Source of the DNA: JBCBGF01 sp039820585
GTDB lineage: Bacteria > Pseudomonadota > Alphaproteobacteria > Rhodobacterales > Rhodobacteraceae
DNA: 64,000 nt
NCBI GenBank assembly: GCA_039820585.1
Contig: JBCBPV010000007.1
Span: 1-64,000, forward strand
Direction: 5' to 3'
In this document: positions 7,481 through 16,169 of the stretch, one piece after another
Layout: the number at the start of each line of letters is the position of its first letter
How positions within the stretch are numbered: the stretch's first letter is position 1
Translations under genes and position numbers: made by a program
The notes under the pieces: generated by a model
What the model was told of the DNA's origin: nothing
What the model saw: the letters and a program-made list of their open reading frames with translations, nothing else
Databases searched by the model: none

Positions 7481-9181
7481 GTGGACGGGTCAGCCATCCC
7501 TGATGCATCCGCCAACTGGGCCAAGGCCGGGCTGGCGCTGACGCTTCTGGCCGTCGACCCCGTGGGCCTTGGCGGCCTTTGGATCCGCGCCCGGTCAGGT
7601 CCAGCGCGGGACAAATACCTCGCGGCTTTGGACGCCGTGCCCTTGCCCCTGCGCAAGATCCACCCGGGCATCAGCGACACGCAGCTTTATGGCGGGCTAG
7701 ACCTTAGTGCCACGCTGTCCTCAGGGCACGCGGTCGCGACGCAAGGCGTGCTGACAGACGCCGCCGCCGTGGTGCTGACCATGGCCGAACGCTGCCCCGC
7801 CGGGCTGGCGGCAAGGTTGGGCGCGGCGTCGGACAAGGGCGCACATACGATTATCGCGCTGGATGAGGGTGCAGATGCCGAAGAAGTCGCGCCCCCTGCG
7901 CTGACTGAACGGTTGGGGCTGTTTGTAACCCTTGATGACCTGCCGCTTGCGGCGATTGCCGAAGACGTGCTTGACCACGAAACGATCGAAGCCGCGCGGG
8001 CAAGGCTGGAAACGGTCACGTGTCCCGAGGCGTTGCGCGATGATCTGGTACACCTCGCCGCCAAGCTTGGCATCGCCACACTACGCGCACCGCTAATCGC
8101 CATTGCCGCTGCGCGGGCGCTTGCCGCGGTGTTCGGGCGCGATAGGGTCACATCCGATGATATTCGACTTGCGGCAGAGCTGGTCTACGCCCACCGCGCA
8201 ACGCAAGTGCCCGAAGCTGCGCCAGAGGAAGACAGCGCCGAACCGCCGCCACAGGATCACAACACCGACGGCATGCCAGGCGATGAGACCGAGGATGAGG
8301 AGCTGCAAATCCCGCAAGAGATCCTGTTGGAAGCCGTGCAGGCCGCCTTGCCACCCGAGGTTCTGGCGGCCCTCTCTGCCGGTCGCGCAACCCGCGCGCG
8401 GTCTGGCGCCGCTGGTACAGGGGCCGCCCGACGCGGCAACCGCCGCGGACGCCCCCTACCCTCGCGCCCCGGTCGGTTGGACGGGCAATCAAAGATCGAC
8501 CTCGTCGCCACCCTGCGCGCCGCCGCACCCTGGCAACCCATGCGCCGCGCGGTGGCCCCCAGGAACCACCTGATCCACATCCGCGCCGAAGACATCCGTG
8601 TTCGCCGGTATGAAGAGAAATCCGACCGCCTATTGGTCTTTGCCGTCGACGCGTCAGGCTCTGCTGCCATGGCCCGATTGGCCGAAGCGAAGGGCGCGGT
8701 GGAACTCTTGCTGGCCGAAGCCTATGCCCGCCGCGATCATGTGGCCCTGGTCGCGTTCCGGGGCACCGAGGCAGAACTGCTCTTGCCGCCCACCCGCTCG
8801 CTCGTCCAGACCAAACGCCGCCTTGCCGCCCTGCCCGGTGGCGGCGGCACGCCTTTGGCCGCTGGGATAGAGACCGGGATGGAGATTGCCCGACGCGGTC
8901 GCGACCACGGCATGACGCCCACGCTGGTCCTGCTCACCGATGGCCGCGCCAACATCGCGCTGGATGGCAGCGCCAACCGCCAAACCGCGGGCGACGATGC
9001 CCAACGGCTCGCGCGGCTTTGCGCGAGCCAAGGAATGCCGGGACTTGTCATCGACACCTCTTTGCGCCCGCAATCAGCGCTCGCCGCCCTGGCTCAGACC
9101 ATGGATGCCCCCTACATCGCCCTGCCCCGCGCCGACGCCCACCGTCTGTCGGCGGCGGTGTCCGACCGGCTGGATGCGTGA
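7481..9181 (+). CDS. bchD: Magnesium chelatase subunit D
   Basis: 566 residues, GTG start immediately after the bchI stop. The N-terminal half is a BchI-like AAA+ module without a clear Walker A motif, as is normal for BchD. A proline- and acid-rich linker follows at about residues 245-275. The C-terminal half is a von Willebrand A integrin-like domain with the MIDAS motif DASGS near residue 389 and LLTDGRANI further on. BchD forms the double-hexamer platform with BchI and uses the MIDAS site to couple to BchH. Tight spacing shows co-transcription with bchI and bchO. Confidence 0.96.
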   Translation: MDGSAIPDASANWAKAGLALTLLAVDPVGLGGLWIRARSGPARDKYLAALDAVPLPLRKIHPGISDTQLYGGLDLSATLSSGHAVATQGVLTDAAAVVLTMAERCPAGLAARLGAASDKGAHTIIALDEGADAEEVAPPALTERLGLFVTLDDLPLAAIAEDVLDHETIEAARARLETVTCPEALRDDLVHLAAKLGIATLRAPLIAIAAARALAAVFGRDRVTSDDIRLAAELVYAHRATQVPEAAPEEDSAEPPPQDHNTDGMPGDETEDEELQIPQEILLEAVQAALPPEVLAALSAGRATRARSGAAGTGAARRGNRRGRPLPSRPGRLDGQSKIDLVATLRAAAPWQPMRRAVAPRNHLIHIRAEDIRVRRYEEKSDRLLVFAVDASGSAAMARLAEAKGAVELLLAEAYARRDHVALVAFRGTEAELLLPPTRSLVQTKRRLAALPGGGGTPLAAGIETGMEIARRGRDHGMTPTLVLLTDGRANIALDGSANRQTAGDDAQRLARLCASQGMPGLVIDTSLRPQSALAALAQTMDAPYIALPRADAHRLSAAVSDRLDA

Positions 9182-9184
9182 GCC

Positions 9185-10060
9185 ATGGACTGGGCCCGCG
9201 ACCGTGAGATCTGGCCAAACGCCACCCATTCGCGCTTTGTAGACGTCAAACCCCATCGCTGGCATGTGCAAGAGGCGGGCACCGGGCCAACTGTCTTGCT
9301 GCTACACGGTGCGGGCGGGGCGACGCAAAGCTGGCGCACCCTGTTTCCGATCCTGATGCAGCACGCCCATGTGGTGGCCCTTGACCTGCCGGGACAAGGC
9401 TTTACCCGCATGGGCACGCGCCAGCGCTGTGGCCTGGGCCCGATGGCCGAGGATCTGGCGCGTCTGTGCGACCACGAAGGCTGGCAGCCCGATTTGATCG
9501 TCGGCCACTCTGCCGGGGCGGCGCTGGCCCTGCAACTGAGCCCGCAGATCGGCAATCCGCCGGTGATCGGGCTGAACGCGGCTTTGAGCAAATTCGACGG
9601 GATGGCCGGGTGGCTGTTCCCGCTGATGGCCAAGATGATGGCGCTGAACCCAATGATCCCGCCGCTCCTCGCCCGGCTGGCGGGGGGTGAGGAGCGCACG
9701 CGGGAGTTGCTGGAGACCACGGGCTCGACGCTCGACCCGGTGGGTGTTGCACTTTATCGTCGCCTGATGTCGGACAAGGGCCATATCGACGGCACGCTGA
9801 CGATGATGTCGCAATGGAACATCGACCCTCTTCTTGCCCGGCTGGCCGAAATCGACACACCCACTACCCTGCTTGTCGGCACGCAGGATGGCACAGTGCC
9901 TGCCGACGTCTCACACAGCGCGGCCCGCCTGATGCCGCAAGCGACCGTCAAAACGTTCGAGGGTCTGGGCCATCTGATGCATGAAGAAGACGCGGCCCTG
10001 ATCGCGACTGAGATTTTGGCTCAGATCCCGGGTCAGACCCGCGCGGTCGCCCTGCCCTAG
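9185..10060 (+). CDS. bchO: Alpha/beta hydrolase BchO, Mg-chelatase-associated
   Basis: 291 residues starting 4 nt after bchD. Alpha/beta-hydrolase fold: oxyanion segment LLLHGAGGATQSW, nucleophile elbow GHSAGA (Ser near residue 109), an acid in VGTQDGTVP, and the terminal GLGHLMHEEDA His. Genes of this type directly after bchI-bchD are named bchO; they are needed for or help bacteriochlorophyll synthesis, but the exact reaction is not established. It is the last photosynthesis gene of this unit. Confidence 0.93.
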   Translation: MDWARDREIWPNATHSRFVDVKPHRWHVQEAGTGPTVLLLHGAGGATQSWRTLFPILMQHAHVVALDLPGQGFTRMGTRQRCGLGPMAEDLARLCDHEGWQPDLIVGHSAGAALALQLSPQIGNPPVIGLNAALSKFDGMAGWLFPLMAKMMALNPMIPPLLARLAGGEERTRELLETTGSTLDPVGVALYRRLMSDKGHIDGTLTMMSQWNIDPLLARLAEIDTPTTLLVGTQDGTVPADVSHSAARLMPQATVKTFEGLGHLMHEEDAALIATEILAQIPGQTRAVALP

Positions 10061-10119
10061 CCCCCGCTTGACCCGGGGGGCGCAACGCGTAGGGTGCGGC
10101 CATCCAAGCGGAGGCGGAC

Positions 10120-10365
10120 ATGACCCAAAGACTGCACCTTGTGTTCGGTGGCGAATTGATCGACCCGACCAAAACGGCCTTCAAGGACGTCGACGACATC
10201 GACGTCGTGGGGATCTTCCCCGATTATGCCTCGGCTTATGACGCCTGGAAATCCGCCGCCCAGCGCACGGTCGACGACGCGCACACGCGCTATTTCATCG
10301 CCCATCTGCACCGGCTGCGCGATGAAGAGGCAGAGACCTCATCGACCGAGGAACTGAGCGACTAG
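10120..10365 (+). CDS. DUF4170 family protein
   Basis: 81 residues, acidic at both ends, with the family-like core LHLVFGGELIDP, VVGIFPDYASAYDAWKSAAQ and RTVDDAHTRYFIAHLHRL. Small cytoplasmic protein of unknown function typical of alphaproteobacteria, often encoded just before lipid A/KDO genes, as here. The following gene starts 4 nt after its stop, so they are likely one operon (DUF4170, KDO-transferase-like, lpxK). Confidence 0.88.
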   Translation: MTQRLHLVFGGELIDPTKTAFKDVDDIDVVGIFPDYASAYDAWKSAAQRTVDDAHTRYFIAHLHRLRDEEAETSSTEELSD

Positions 10366-10369
10366 GGAC

Positions 10370-11647
10370 ATGGCAGTGGCCCCGGGGCTGTGGCTCTACC
10401 TCAATCTGGGCTGGTTGGCGGCCCCGTCGCTGTGGCGGCGCAGGCCACGCGCAGGACCGACGCTGACCCATGGGCTTACCCCCACTAAATGGTCTGGCGA
10501 GCCCGACACGTCGCGCCCCCATGGGGATCTGATCTGGATCCATGCGGCGCCCGGTATCCGGATGCCTGCCCTGATCCAACTGATCGAGCGGTTGGTGGGC
10601 GAAGGCACACGCACCGCGCTTCTGACAACATCTTATGTCGACCAGATCACCGCGCCCCTGCCCGAAGGCATCATCCACGTCCAACGCCCGATCGACACGC
10701 CCGGTTCCGTGATGCGGTTCCTCAAACACTGGCTTCCCGATGTGGCCGTCTTCTCGGGAAGCGAGATTTGGCCCGCCAGCATCGCCTGCAGCGCCAAAGC
10801 GGGCATCCCGCTGCTGATGTTCGATGCACATTTCCCCCGTCAAAACCGCACGCGCTGGCGCTGGGCCCCGCTGGCGGCTCGCACGCTCTTGGCCAAGTTT
10901 GACCGGATCCTCACCGGCTCGCACGCCGATGCGCAGACCCTACGCAACCTGCGCGTGCCCCATGACCGGATCGAGGTGCCCGGCTTCATCGAAGAGGGCA
11001 CCAGCGCCCTGCCGTGCAACGAAGGCGAACGCGATGCGCTGGCCAAAACACTCGCCGCGCGCCCGGTCTGGCTGGCCGCGCGTGTGTGTTTTGACGAACT
11101 GCCCGCCGTCGCGGCCGCACATCGCCAGGCTGCGCGCCTGGCCCACCGGCTGCTCTTGATTGTCGTGCCCAACCTGACCGCGCGCGGGCCAGAGTTTCAG
11201 GCGTTTTTCGACAAAGGCCCCTGGCCCGCGGCCCTGCGCAGCACCGGCGCCGAACCAGATGAAGAGACCCAGATATATATCGCCGATTTAGAAGATGAGA
11301 TGGGGCTGTGGTATCGCCTGGCCCCGATCACCTTCATGGGCAACACGTTGTCAGAACCGGGCGGCGGCCACGATCCCTATGAACCCGCGGCATTGGGGTC
11401 GGCCGTGGTGCACGGGCCCAACATCGGACCGCATGAGGCGGTGTTCAGCCGCATGAATGCGGTCGGGGCCGCCCGGCGTGTGGGCGATGCAAACGCTTTG
11501 GGTGTCGCTGTGTCTGAGCTGTTGTCGCCGGACAAGGCCGCCGAGATGGCGCACCGGGCCTGGCAGATCTCATCCGAGGGGGCCGAAGTGTCGGATCGGG
11601 CGATGGAACTGGTGGCAGAGGCTCTTGAAAAGCGGGGGCGGCCCTGA
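10370..11647 (+). CDS. Divergent KDO transferase (WaaA/KdtA)-like glycosyltransferase
   Basis: 425 residues. Overall architecture is that of 3-deoxy-D-manno-octulosonate transferase: an N-terminal segment with a membrane-anchor-like stretch, IWIHAA near residue 60, SEIWPASI, and the C-terminal GGHDPYEPAALGSAVVHGP. However, the ASVGE motif that carries the catalytic glutamate reads APGIR here. The ASTHPGEE-type motif after RPVWLA reads ARVCFDEL, and ARLS reads FDAH. It is therefore a paralogue or altered-activity member rather than a clear WaaA, and I give no symbol. The position before lpxK still argues for a role in lipid A/core assembly at the inner membrane. Confidence 0.8.
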   Translation: MAVAPGLWLYLNLGWLAAPSLWRRRPRAGPTLTHGLTPTKWSGEPDTSRPHGDLIWIHAAPGIRMPALIQLIERLVGEGTRTALLTTSYVDQITAPLPEGIIHVQRPIDTPGSVMRFLKHWLPDVAVFSGSEIWPASIACSAKAGIPLLMFDAHFPRQNRTRWRWAPLAARTLLAKFDRILTGSHADAQTLRNLRVPHDRIEVPGFIEEGTSALPCNEGERDALAKTLAARPVWLAARVCFDELPAVAAAHRQAARLAHRLLLIVVPNLTARGPEFQAFFDKGPWPAALRSTGAEPDEETQIYIADLEDEMGLWYRLAPITFMGNTLSEPGGGHDPYEPAALGSAVVHGPNIGPHEAVFSRMNAVGAARRVGDANALGVAVSELLSPDKAAEMAHRAWQISSEGAEVSDRAMELVAEALEKRGRP

Positions 11648-12642
11648 TGCGGGCGCCGGGTTTCTGGTATCCGCCGGGTGGCGGCCTGCCGTGGCAAGCC
11701 GTACTTCTGCGCCCGCTCGGCGCGCTTTACGCAGCGGGGACACGGCGGCGGCTGGCCTCGGGGCCGGGGCACAAGGCGGGCGTTCCCGTGATCTGCATCG
11801 GCAACATCAACGCGGGCGGCACTGGCAAGACACCCACCGCCATCGCACTGGCCGAACGTCTGACGGCTCGGGGCGCGCAGCCCGCCTTCGTCTCACGCGG
11901 CTACAAAGGGCGCGAGGTGGGCCCCCTTCGGGTCGATCCGGCCGTGCATGCGGCCGAGGATGTGGGGGATGAGCCGCTATTGCTGTCGGCCTTCGCGCCC
12001 ACCTGGGTTTCCCGCGACAGGGCCGCGGGCGCGCGTGCGGCCGAGGCTGACGGGGCCACGCATATCTTGCTTGATGACGGATTACAGTCACCAGCGGTGT
12101 ACAAGGATGCCGCGCTGATCGTCGTCGATGCCGCCCGCGGCTTTGGCAATGGTGCGGTGATCCCGGCGGGCCCGCTGCGAGAGCCTGTTGGCACCGCCAT
12201 GGTCCGTGCCGATATTGTGGTCACGATCGGCTCACCCCCGGCTCAGGATCAACTGACAGATCTATGGGGGCCCCAGATCACCAAACCCCGCGTGACCGCG
12301 CAGCTTGCGCCGCTCAACACCGGCATGCCGTGGCACGGGCTGCGCGTCTTGGCCTTTGCGGGCATCGGCCACCCTGAGAAGTTCTTTCAGACGGTGCGCG
12401 ACCTCGGCGCCGATGTCGTACATGCCGAGCCTTTGGGCGATCACCAGACCCTGACACGCGCGCTGATGACCCGGCTGGAAGCCGATGCGGCCCGGCACAA
12501 TGCCCAGCTTGTGACGACCGAAAAGGATGCGGTGCGCCTGCCGCCTGACTTCCGGCCCAAGGTGCTGACCCTGCCGGTCCGGCTGCACTTTGACGATCTC
12601 GCGCCGATCGACGCCCTGCTGGAACGTCTTACCCCCGCTTGA
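11647..12642 (+). CDS. lpxK: Tetraacyldisaccharide 4'-kinase LpxK
   Basis: 331 residues. Phosphorylates the 4' position of the lipid A disaccharide at the inner membrane. The P-loop is GNINAGGTGKTPT near residue 52. Other LpxK features are SRGYKGR, DVGDEPLLLS and the catalytic-region ILLDDGLQ. Its ATG overlaps the previous stop (TGATG). The 3' end overlaps the convergent CoA-transferase gene by 14 bp, so neither gene has room for a separate terminator. Confidence 0.96.
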   Translation: MRAPGFWYPPGGGLPWQAVLLRPLGALYAAGTRRRLASGPGHKAGVPVICIGNINAGGTGKTPTAIALAERLTARGAQPAFVSRGYKGREVGPLRVDPAVHAAEDVGDEPLLLSAFAPTWVSRDRAAGARAAEADGATHILLDDGLQSPAVYKDAALIVVDAARGFGNGAVIPAGPLREPVGTAMVRADIVVTIGSPPAQDQLTDLWGPQITKPRVTAQLAPLNTGMPWHGLRVLAFAGIGHPEKFFQTVRDLGADVVHAEPLGDHQTLTRALMTRLEADAARHNAQLVTTEKDAVRLPPDFRPKVLTLPVRLHFDDLAPIDALLERLTPA

Positions 12643-13771
12643 GCCGGTCGCGGATCGCCGCGCCATCCTGATCCAGCGTCGGTGCGGGCCGCCCCACCTG
12701 GAGCGTGGCCTCTGAAAACCGAAACGGGCTGCGCACACCGGGCACCCCCTCGGTCTCGATCTGCATACCGCGATGCGTCACTTGCGGATCGGCAAACACC
12801 TGGCCCAGATCGTTGATCGGCCCTGCAGGCACGCCTTGCGCCTCACACGCGGCGAGCAGGTCACGGCGGGTGAAGCACAGGGTGGCCTTTGTCAAACGCT
12901 GGGTCATCTCATCGCGGTTGGCAATGCGGTCGGCATTGGTCAGGAATGCGGGCGCCTCGGCCATATCGGCCACCCCCAGCAAAGCGCACAACCGCCGGTA
13001 CTGCGCATCGTTGCCGGTTGCGATGATGATCCAACCATCGGCACAATCGAACACCTGGTAAGGCGTCAGGTTCTGATGGGCATTCCCGATCCGTTCGGGC
13101 GGGGTGCCGGTGACCAGATAGTTCATCGCCTGATTGGCGGTGATCGAGGTGGCCACATCCATAAGCGACATATCAACCTGTTGCCCCTGCCCGGTCGCAT
13201 CCCGTTGTCGCAGGGCGGCCAGGATCGCGGTTGTCGCATAGACGCCGGTGAAGATATCAGTCACCGCCACGCCCACCTTCTGCGGCTGGCCGGTGGGGTC
13301 GCCAGTCACCGACATCAGGCCAGACATCCCTTGAATGATGTAGTCATAGCCCGCGCGATGGGCATAGGGCCCGTCCTGGCCGAATCCGGTGATGGAGCAG
13401 TAGATCAAGCTGGGGTTGGCTGCAGATACGCTGGGATAATCCAGCCCGAACTTTGCCAGCCCACCAACCTTGAAGTTCTCGATCAGAACATCCGCCTCGG
13501 CGATCAGGTCCTGCGCGACCTCAAGGTCGCCCGGATCGCCAAGGTTCAGGGCAATCGACTGTTTCCCGCGATTACAGCTGTGGAAATATGCGGCGGACCG
13601 GTCGCCCTCGCGGTCTACGAACGGGGGGCCCCAGCGGCGCGTATCATCGCCTTCGGCGCTTTCAATCTTGATAACCTCGGCGCCCAAATCGCTCAGCGTT
13701 TGACCGGCCCAGGGGCCGGCCAGGATACGCGCCAGTTCGACAACCTTCAGGCCCGCGAGCGGTGCCGTCAT
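12629..13771 (-). CDS. CaiB/BaiF family (type III) CoA-transferase
   Basis: 380 residues. Transfers CoA between carboxylic acids through an enzyme-bound aspartyl intermediate; the likely nucleophile is Asp172 in VAVTDIFTGVYAT. Family features LKVVELARILAGPWAGQ, ADVLIENFKVGG and GQDGPYAHRAGYDYIIQGM are clear. The acyl substrate (carnitine, formate, succinate/hydroxyglutarate or others) cannot be told from sequence. Its start abuts the stop of the DsbA-like gene, which is on the same strand. Confidence 0.92.
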   Translation of the reverse strand: MTAPLAGLKVVELARILAGPWAGQTLSDLGAEVIKIESAEGDDTRRWGPPFVDREGDRSAAYFHSCNRGKQSIALNLGDPGDLEVAQDLIAEADVLIENFKVGGLAKFGLDYPSVSAANPSLIYCSITGFGQDGPYAHRAGYDYIIQGMSGLMSVTGDPTGQPQKVGVAVTDIFTGVYATTAILAALRQRDATGQGQQVDMSLMDVATSITANQAMNYLVTGTPPERIGNAHQNLTPYQVFDCADGWIIIATGNDAQYRRLCALLGVADMAEAPAFLTNADRIANRDEMTQRLTKATLCFTRRDLLAACEAQGVPAGPINDLGQVFADPQVTHRGMQIETEGVPGVRSPFRFSEATLQVGRPAPTLDQDGAAIRDRLKRG

Positions 13772-14436
13772 CAGCTGCCGAGTTCGTCTTCGATGATGTT
13801 CACGAAATCTGCATAGTTCATGTTGCTGTACCGTGTGCCGTTGATCACGAAGGACGGCGTGGAGTCGATCCCGTCCGCCGACGCGTTCTCTTGATACACG
13901 GCGACCATGGCCTGCGCCATATCCCCGTCTTCGAGGCAGGCATTCACCTGATCGGGCTCCAACCCCGCGGTCACGCCCAGACGGCGCAGGTTGTCTGCCA
14001 CCGCAGCGGGATCACCGCTGCCCGCCCAGTCGCGCTGGTTTTGATAGATCAGGTCGACCAGACCAAAATACCGTTCATCCCCGCCGCAGCGCGCGACCAT
14101 CCCGGCCCACAGGCCGAAGCGGTCGAAATACACCTCGCGGTAGATGAAGTGGATCTTTCCGGTGTCGATGTAGTCGGCCTTGAGGTCTTTGAACGGGCCT
14201 TCGTGGAACGTCCGGCAATGGGGGCATGTGAAAGAGGCGTATTCAATCACCGTCACATCCGCGTCGGGATTGCCCAGCGACATATCGGTGACCATCGAGG
14301 TATCGACATCGCCCGCCTCTTGCGCCGACACCGCGCCAACGGTCAGGCCGGGGGCGCTCGGTTGTGAGTTGTACCACAGGAAAGCACCAAACAGGCCGAT
14401 CACGGCAATGGCGCCCAGGGTCAGGATACGGTTCAT
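13771..14436 (-). CDS. DsbA-family thiol:disulfide oxidoreductase
   Basis: 221 residues. An N-terminal hydrophobic segment (LTLGAIAVIGLFGAFLWY) acts as signal or anchor. A thioredoxin-fold domain follows with the active site FTCPHCRTFH (CPHC) near residue 74 and the cis-Pro region DSTPSFVING. Likely a periplasmic oxidant of secreted proteins, DsbA-like in motif but of the single-domain 'thioredoxin_4' type common in alphaproteobacteria. It lies 13 nt downstream of the DUF721 gene, a frequent pairing in this group. Confidence 0.9.
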   Translation of the reverse strand: MNRILTLGAIAVIGLFGAFLWYNSQPSAPGLTVGAVSAQEAGDVDTSMVTDMSLGNPDADVTVIEYASFTCPHCRTFHEGPFKDLKADYIDTGKIHFIYREVYFDRFGLWAGMVARCGGDERYFGLVDLIYQNQRDWAGSGDPAAVADNLRRLGVTAGLEPDQVNACLEDGDMAQAMVAVYQENASADGIDSTPSFVINGTRYSNMNYADFVNIIEDELGS

Positions 14437-14449
14437 GGGATGTCCCTTT

Positions 14450-14974
14450 TCAGGTGGAAGTCCGTTTCAATACATTCTCGCCCAACCGGGTCAGGGCGCG
14501 GCGAAGCTCGGTATCATCAATCGGCGCGGCCGAGGTTTCCGCCTTTTGCGTCACAGCCGGATCTGGCGCTGCCGCTGTGGGCGCTTTCGGCGCATGCGCA
14601 AACGACACGCGCCCGTCGGCGAACCCCTGCGGCGCGGTTTGCGTGATCCGAATGCGCGAGATTGCGGTGTAGCCGTAGCAGCGGTTCACCCGCTCGCGCA
14701 GGGTTTCTTTCTGCATGTCCAGCATCGGCGCTTGTGCACCGGTGGTCAGGATCGTCAATGTCGCGCCCAAACCGCCCCGGCCATAGCTGATGTCGACGGG
14801 CCGGGCGATGGCGGCGATTTCGGCGCCCGCAACCTCATCCCAATGGGTCAGCACCCGCGAGACGGCGAACCCACGGCTTTCAGACGCCTCGCGGATGTCC
14901 CGCGACACAAGGCCTGCTGCCTGGCGAAAGCCCTTGCTGCGCCTGGGGCGCTGTGATGCAACCTGAGATGCCAT
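14450..14974 (-). CDS. DUF721/DciA-like protein
   Basis: 174 residues from ATG 14974 (MASQVASQ); an earlier in-frame start at 14989 is less likely. The N-terminal DUF721 domain is recognisable (SRVLTHWDEVAGAEIAAIARPV, then LTILTTGAQAPMLDM and LRERVNRCYGYTAISRI), with a low-complexity Ala/Pro C-terminal tail. DUF721 proteins include DciA, the loader of the replicative helicase DnaB in bacteria lacking DnaC. Whether this alphaproteobacterial form does that is not shown here. It is divergent from mutY. Confidence 0.82.
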   Translation of the reverse strand: MASQVASQRPRRSKGFRQAAGLVSRDIREASESRGFAVSRVLTHWDEVAGAEIAAIARPVDISYGRGGLGATLTILTTGAQAPMLDMQKETLRERVNRCYGYTAISRIRITQTAPQGFADGRVSFAHAPKAPTAAAPDPAVTQKAETSAAPIDDTELRRALTRLGENVLKRTST

Positions 14975-15057
14975 GCCTATCCACTGCAACGTGTCGCACT
15001 ATTCTACTTCCCTGGGGCCAGCGCGCCACAACAAAGCAAGGGCAGGGATCATAAACT

Positions 15058-16116
15058 ATGCGTGACAGCGCGCGGGCAGAGGTGTTGCTTGGCTGGTACG
15101 ACCGCCATGCGCGGGTGATGCCGTGGCGGGTGGGCCCGGCTGCGAAACAGGCAGGCGAACGCCCCGATCCCTACCATGTCTGGATGTCCGAGATCATGTT
15201 GCAACAGACGACGGTTGCTGCGGTCAGAGACTATTTCAGGGCTTTTGTGGCGCGGTGGCCAACCGTGGGTGATCTGGCCGTCGCCGAAGATGGCGATGTG
15301 ATGGCCGCGTGGGCGGGGCTGGGATACTACGCGCGGGCGCGGAATTTGCTCAAATGCGCGCGGGCGGTGGTGGAAGATCATGGTGGGCAATTTCCGCAAA
15401 GCCATGCCGAACTGCTCAAACTCCCCGGAATAGGGCCTTATACCGCCGCCGCTGTGGCCTCCATCGCATTTGACCAGCCGGAAACGGTGGTGGATGGCAA
15501 TGTCGAGCGGGTGATGGCGCGGCTTTACAACGTGCAAACGCCCTTACCGACCGCCAAGGCCGAGTTGACGGCCCTTGCCACCGAGTTGACGCCGGGCGAG
15601 CGGCCCGGAGACTACGCCCAGGCCGTGATGGACCTGGGCGCCACGATCTGTTCGCCGCGCAACCCGGCCTGCGGCATTTGCCCCTGGTCGGACGGATGCG
15701 CCGCCCGTTTGGCCGGGGTCGCGGCGGAACTGCCGCGCAAACTGCCCAAGGCCCCGAAGCCGGTGCGAAAAGGATATATCTACGTGGCCCGGCGCGAGGA
15801 CGGGGCCTGGCTGTTGGAGCGTCGGCCAGATAGCGGGCTCTTGGGCGGGATGCTGGGCTGGCCGGTGTCTGACTGGTCGGATGATCCAACGGAAGCACCA
15901 CCGCTCGACACGGCGTGGGCCGACCCGGCGGCGGAAGTCCGCCACACATTCACGCATTTCCACCTGCGGCTTGCCCTGCGCATCACGACGGTTTCGGCCA
16001 TGTTAGAGCCTGATCGAGGGGTATTCGTGCCGCATACCACCTTCAAACCCTCGGACCTGCCCACTTTGATGCGCAAGGCCTACGATCTCGCCGCGCCGAC
16101 ACTTGCCGGCAATTGA
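15058..16116 (+). CDS. mutY: A/G-specific adenine glycosylase MutY
   Basis: 352 residues. Removes adenine mispaired with 8-oxoguanine. The HhH-GPD fold shows MLQQTTVAAV, helix-hairpin-helix LPGIGPYTAAAVASIAF and catalytic Asp in VDGNVERV. The [4Fe-4S] ligands are in CSPRNPACGICPWSDGC (C-x7-C-x2-C-x5-C). A C-terminal NUDIX-like 8-oxoG recognition domain follows (LLERRPDSGLLGGMLGWP). MutM, the partner of the GO repair system, is also in the window (46983-47834). Confidence 0.97.
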   Translation: MRDSARAEVLLGWYDRHARVMPWRVGPAAKQAGERPDPYHVWMSEIMLQQTTVAAVRDYFRAFVARWPTVGDLAVAEDGDVMAAWAGLGYYARARNLLKCARAVVEDHGGQFPQSHAELLKLPGIGPYTAAAVASIAFDQPETVVDGNVERVMARLYNVQTPLPTAKAELTALATELTPGERPGDYAQAVMDLGATICSPRNPACGICPWSDGCAARLAGVAAELPRKLPKAPKPVRKGYIYVARREDGAWLLERRPDSGLLGGMLGWPVSDWSDDPTEAPPLDTAWADPAAEVRHTFTHFHLRLALRITTVSAMLEPDRGVFVPHTTFKPSDLPTLMRKAYDLAAPTLAGN

Positions 16117-16169
16117 GCCCGCAGGCGCATTCACCTATCCTTAACGAAACGCGCGCAACCCAAGTGCCA

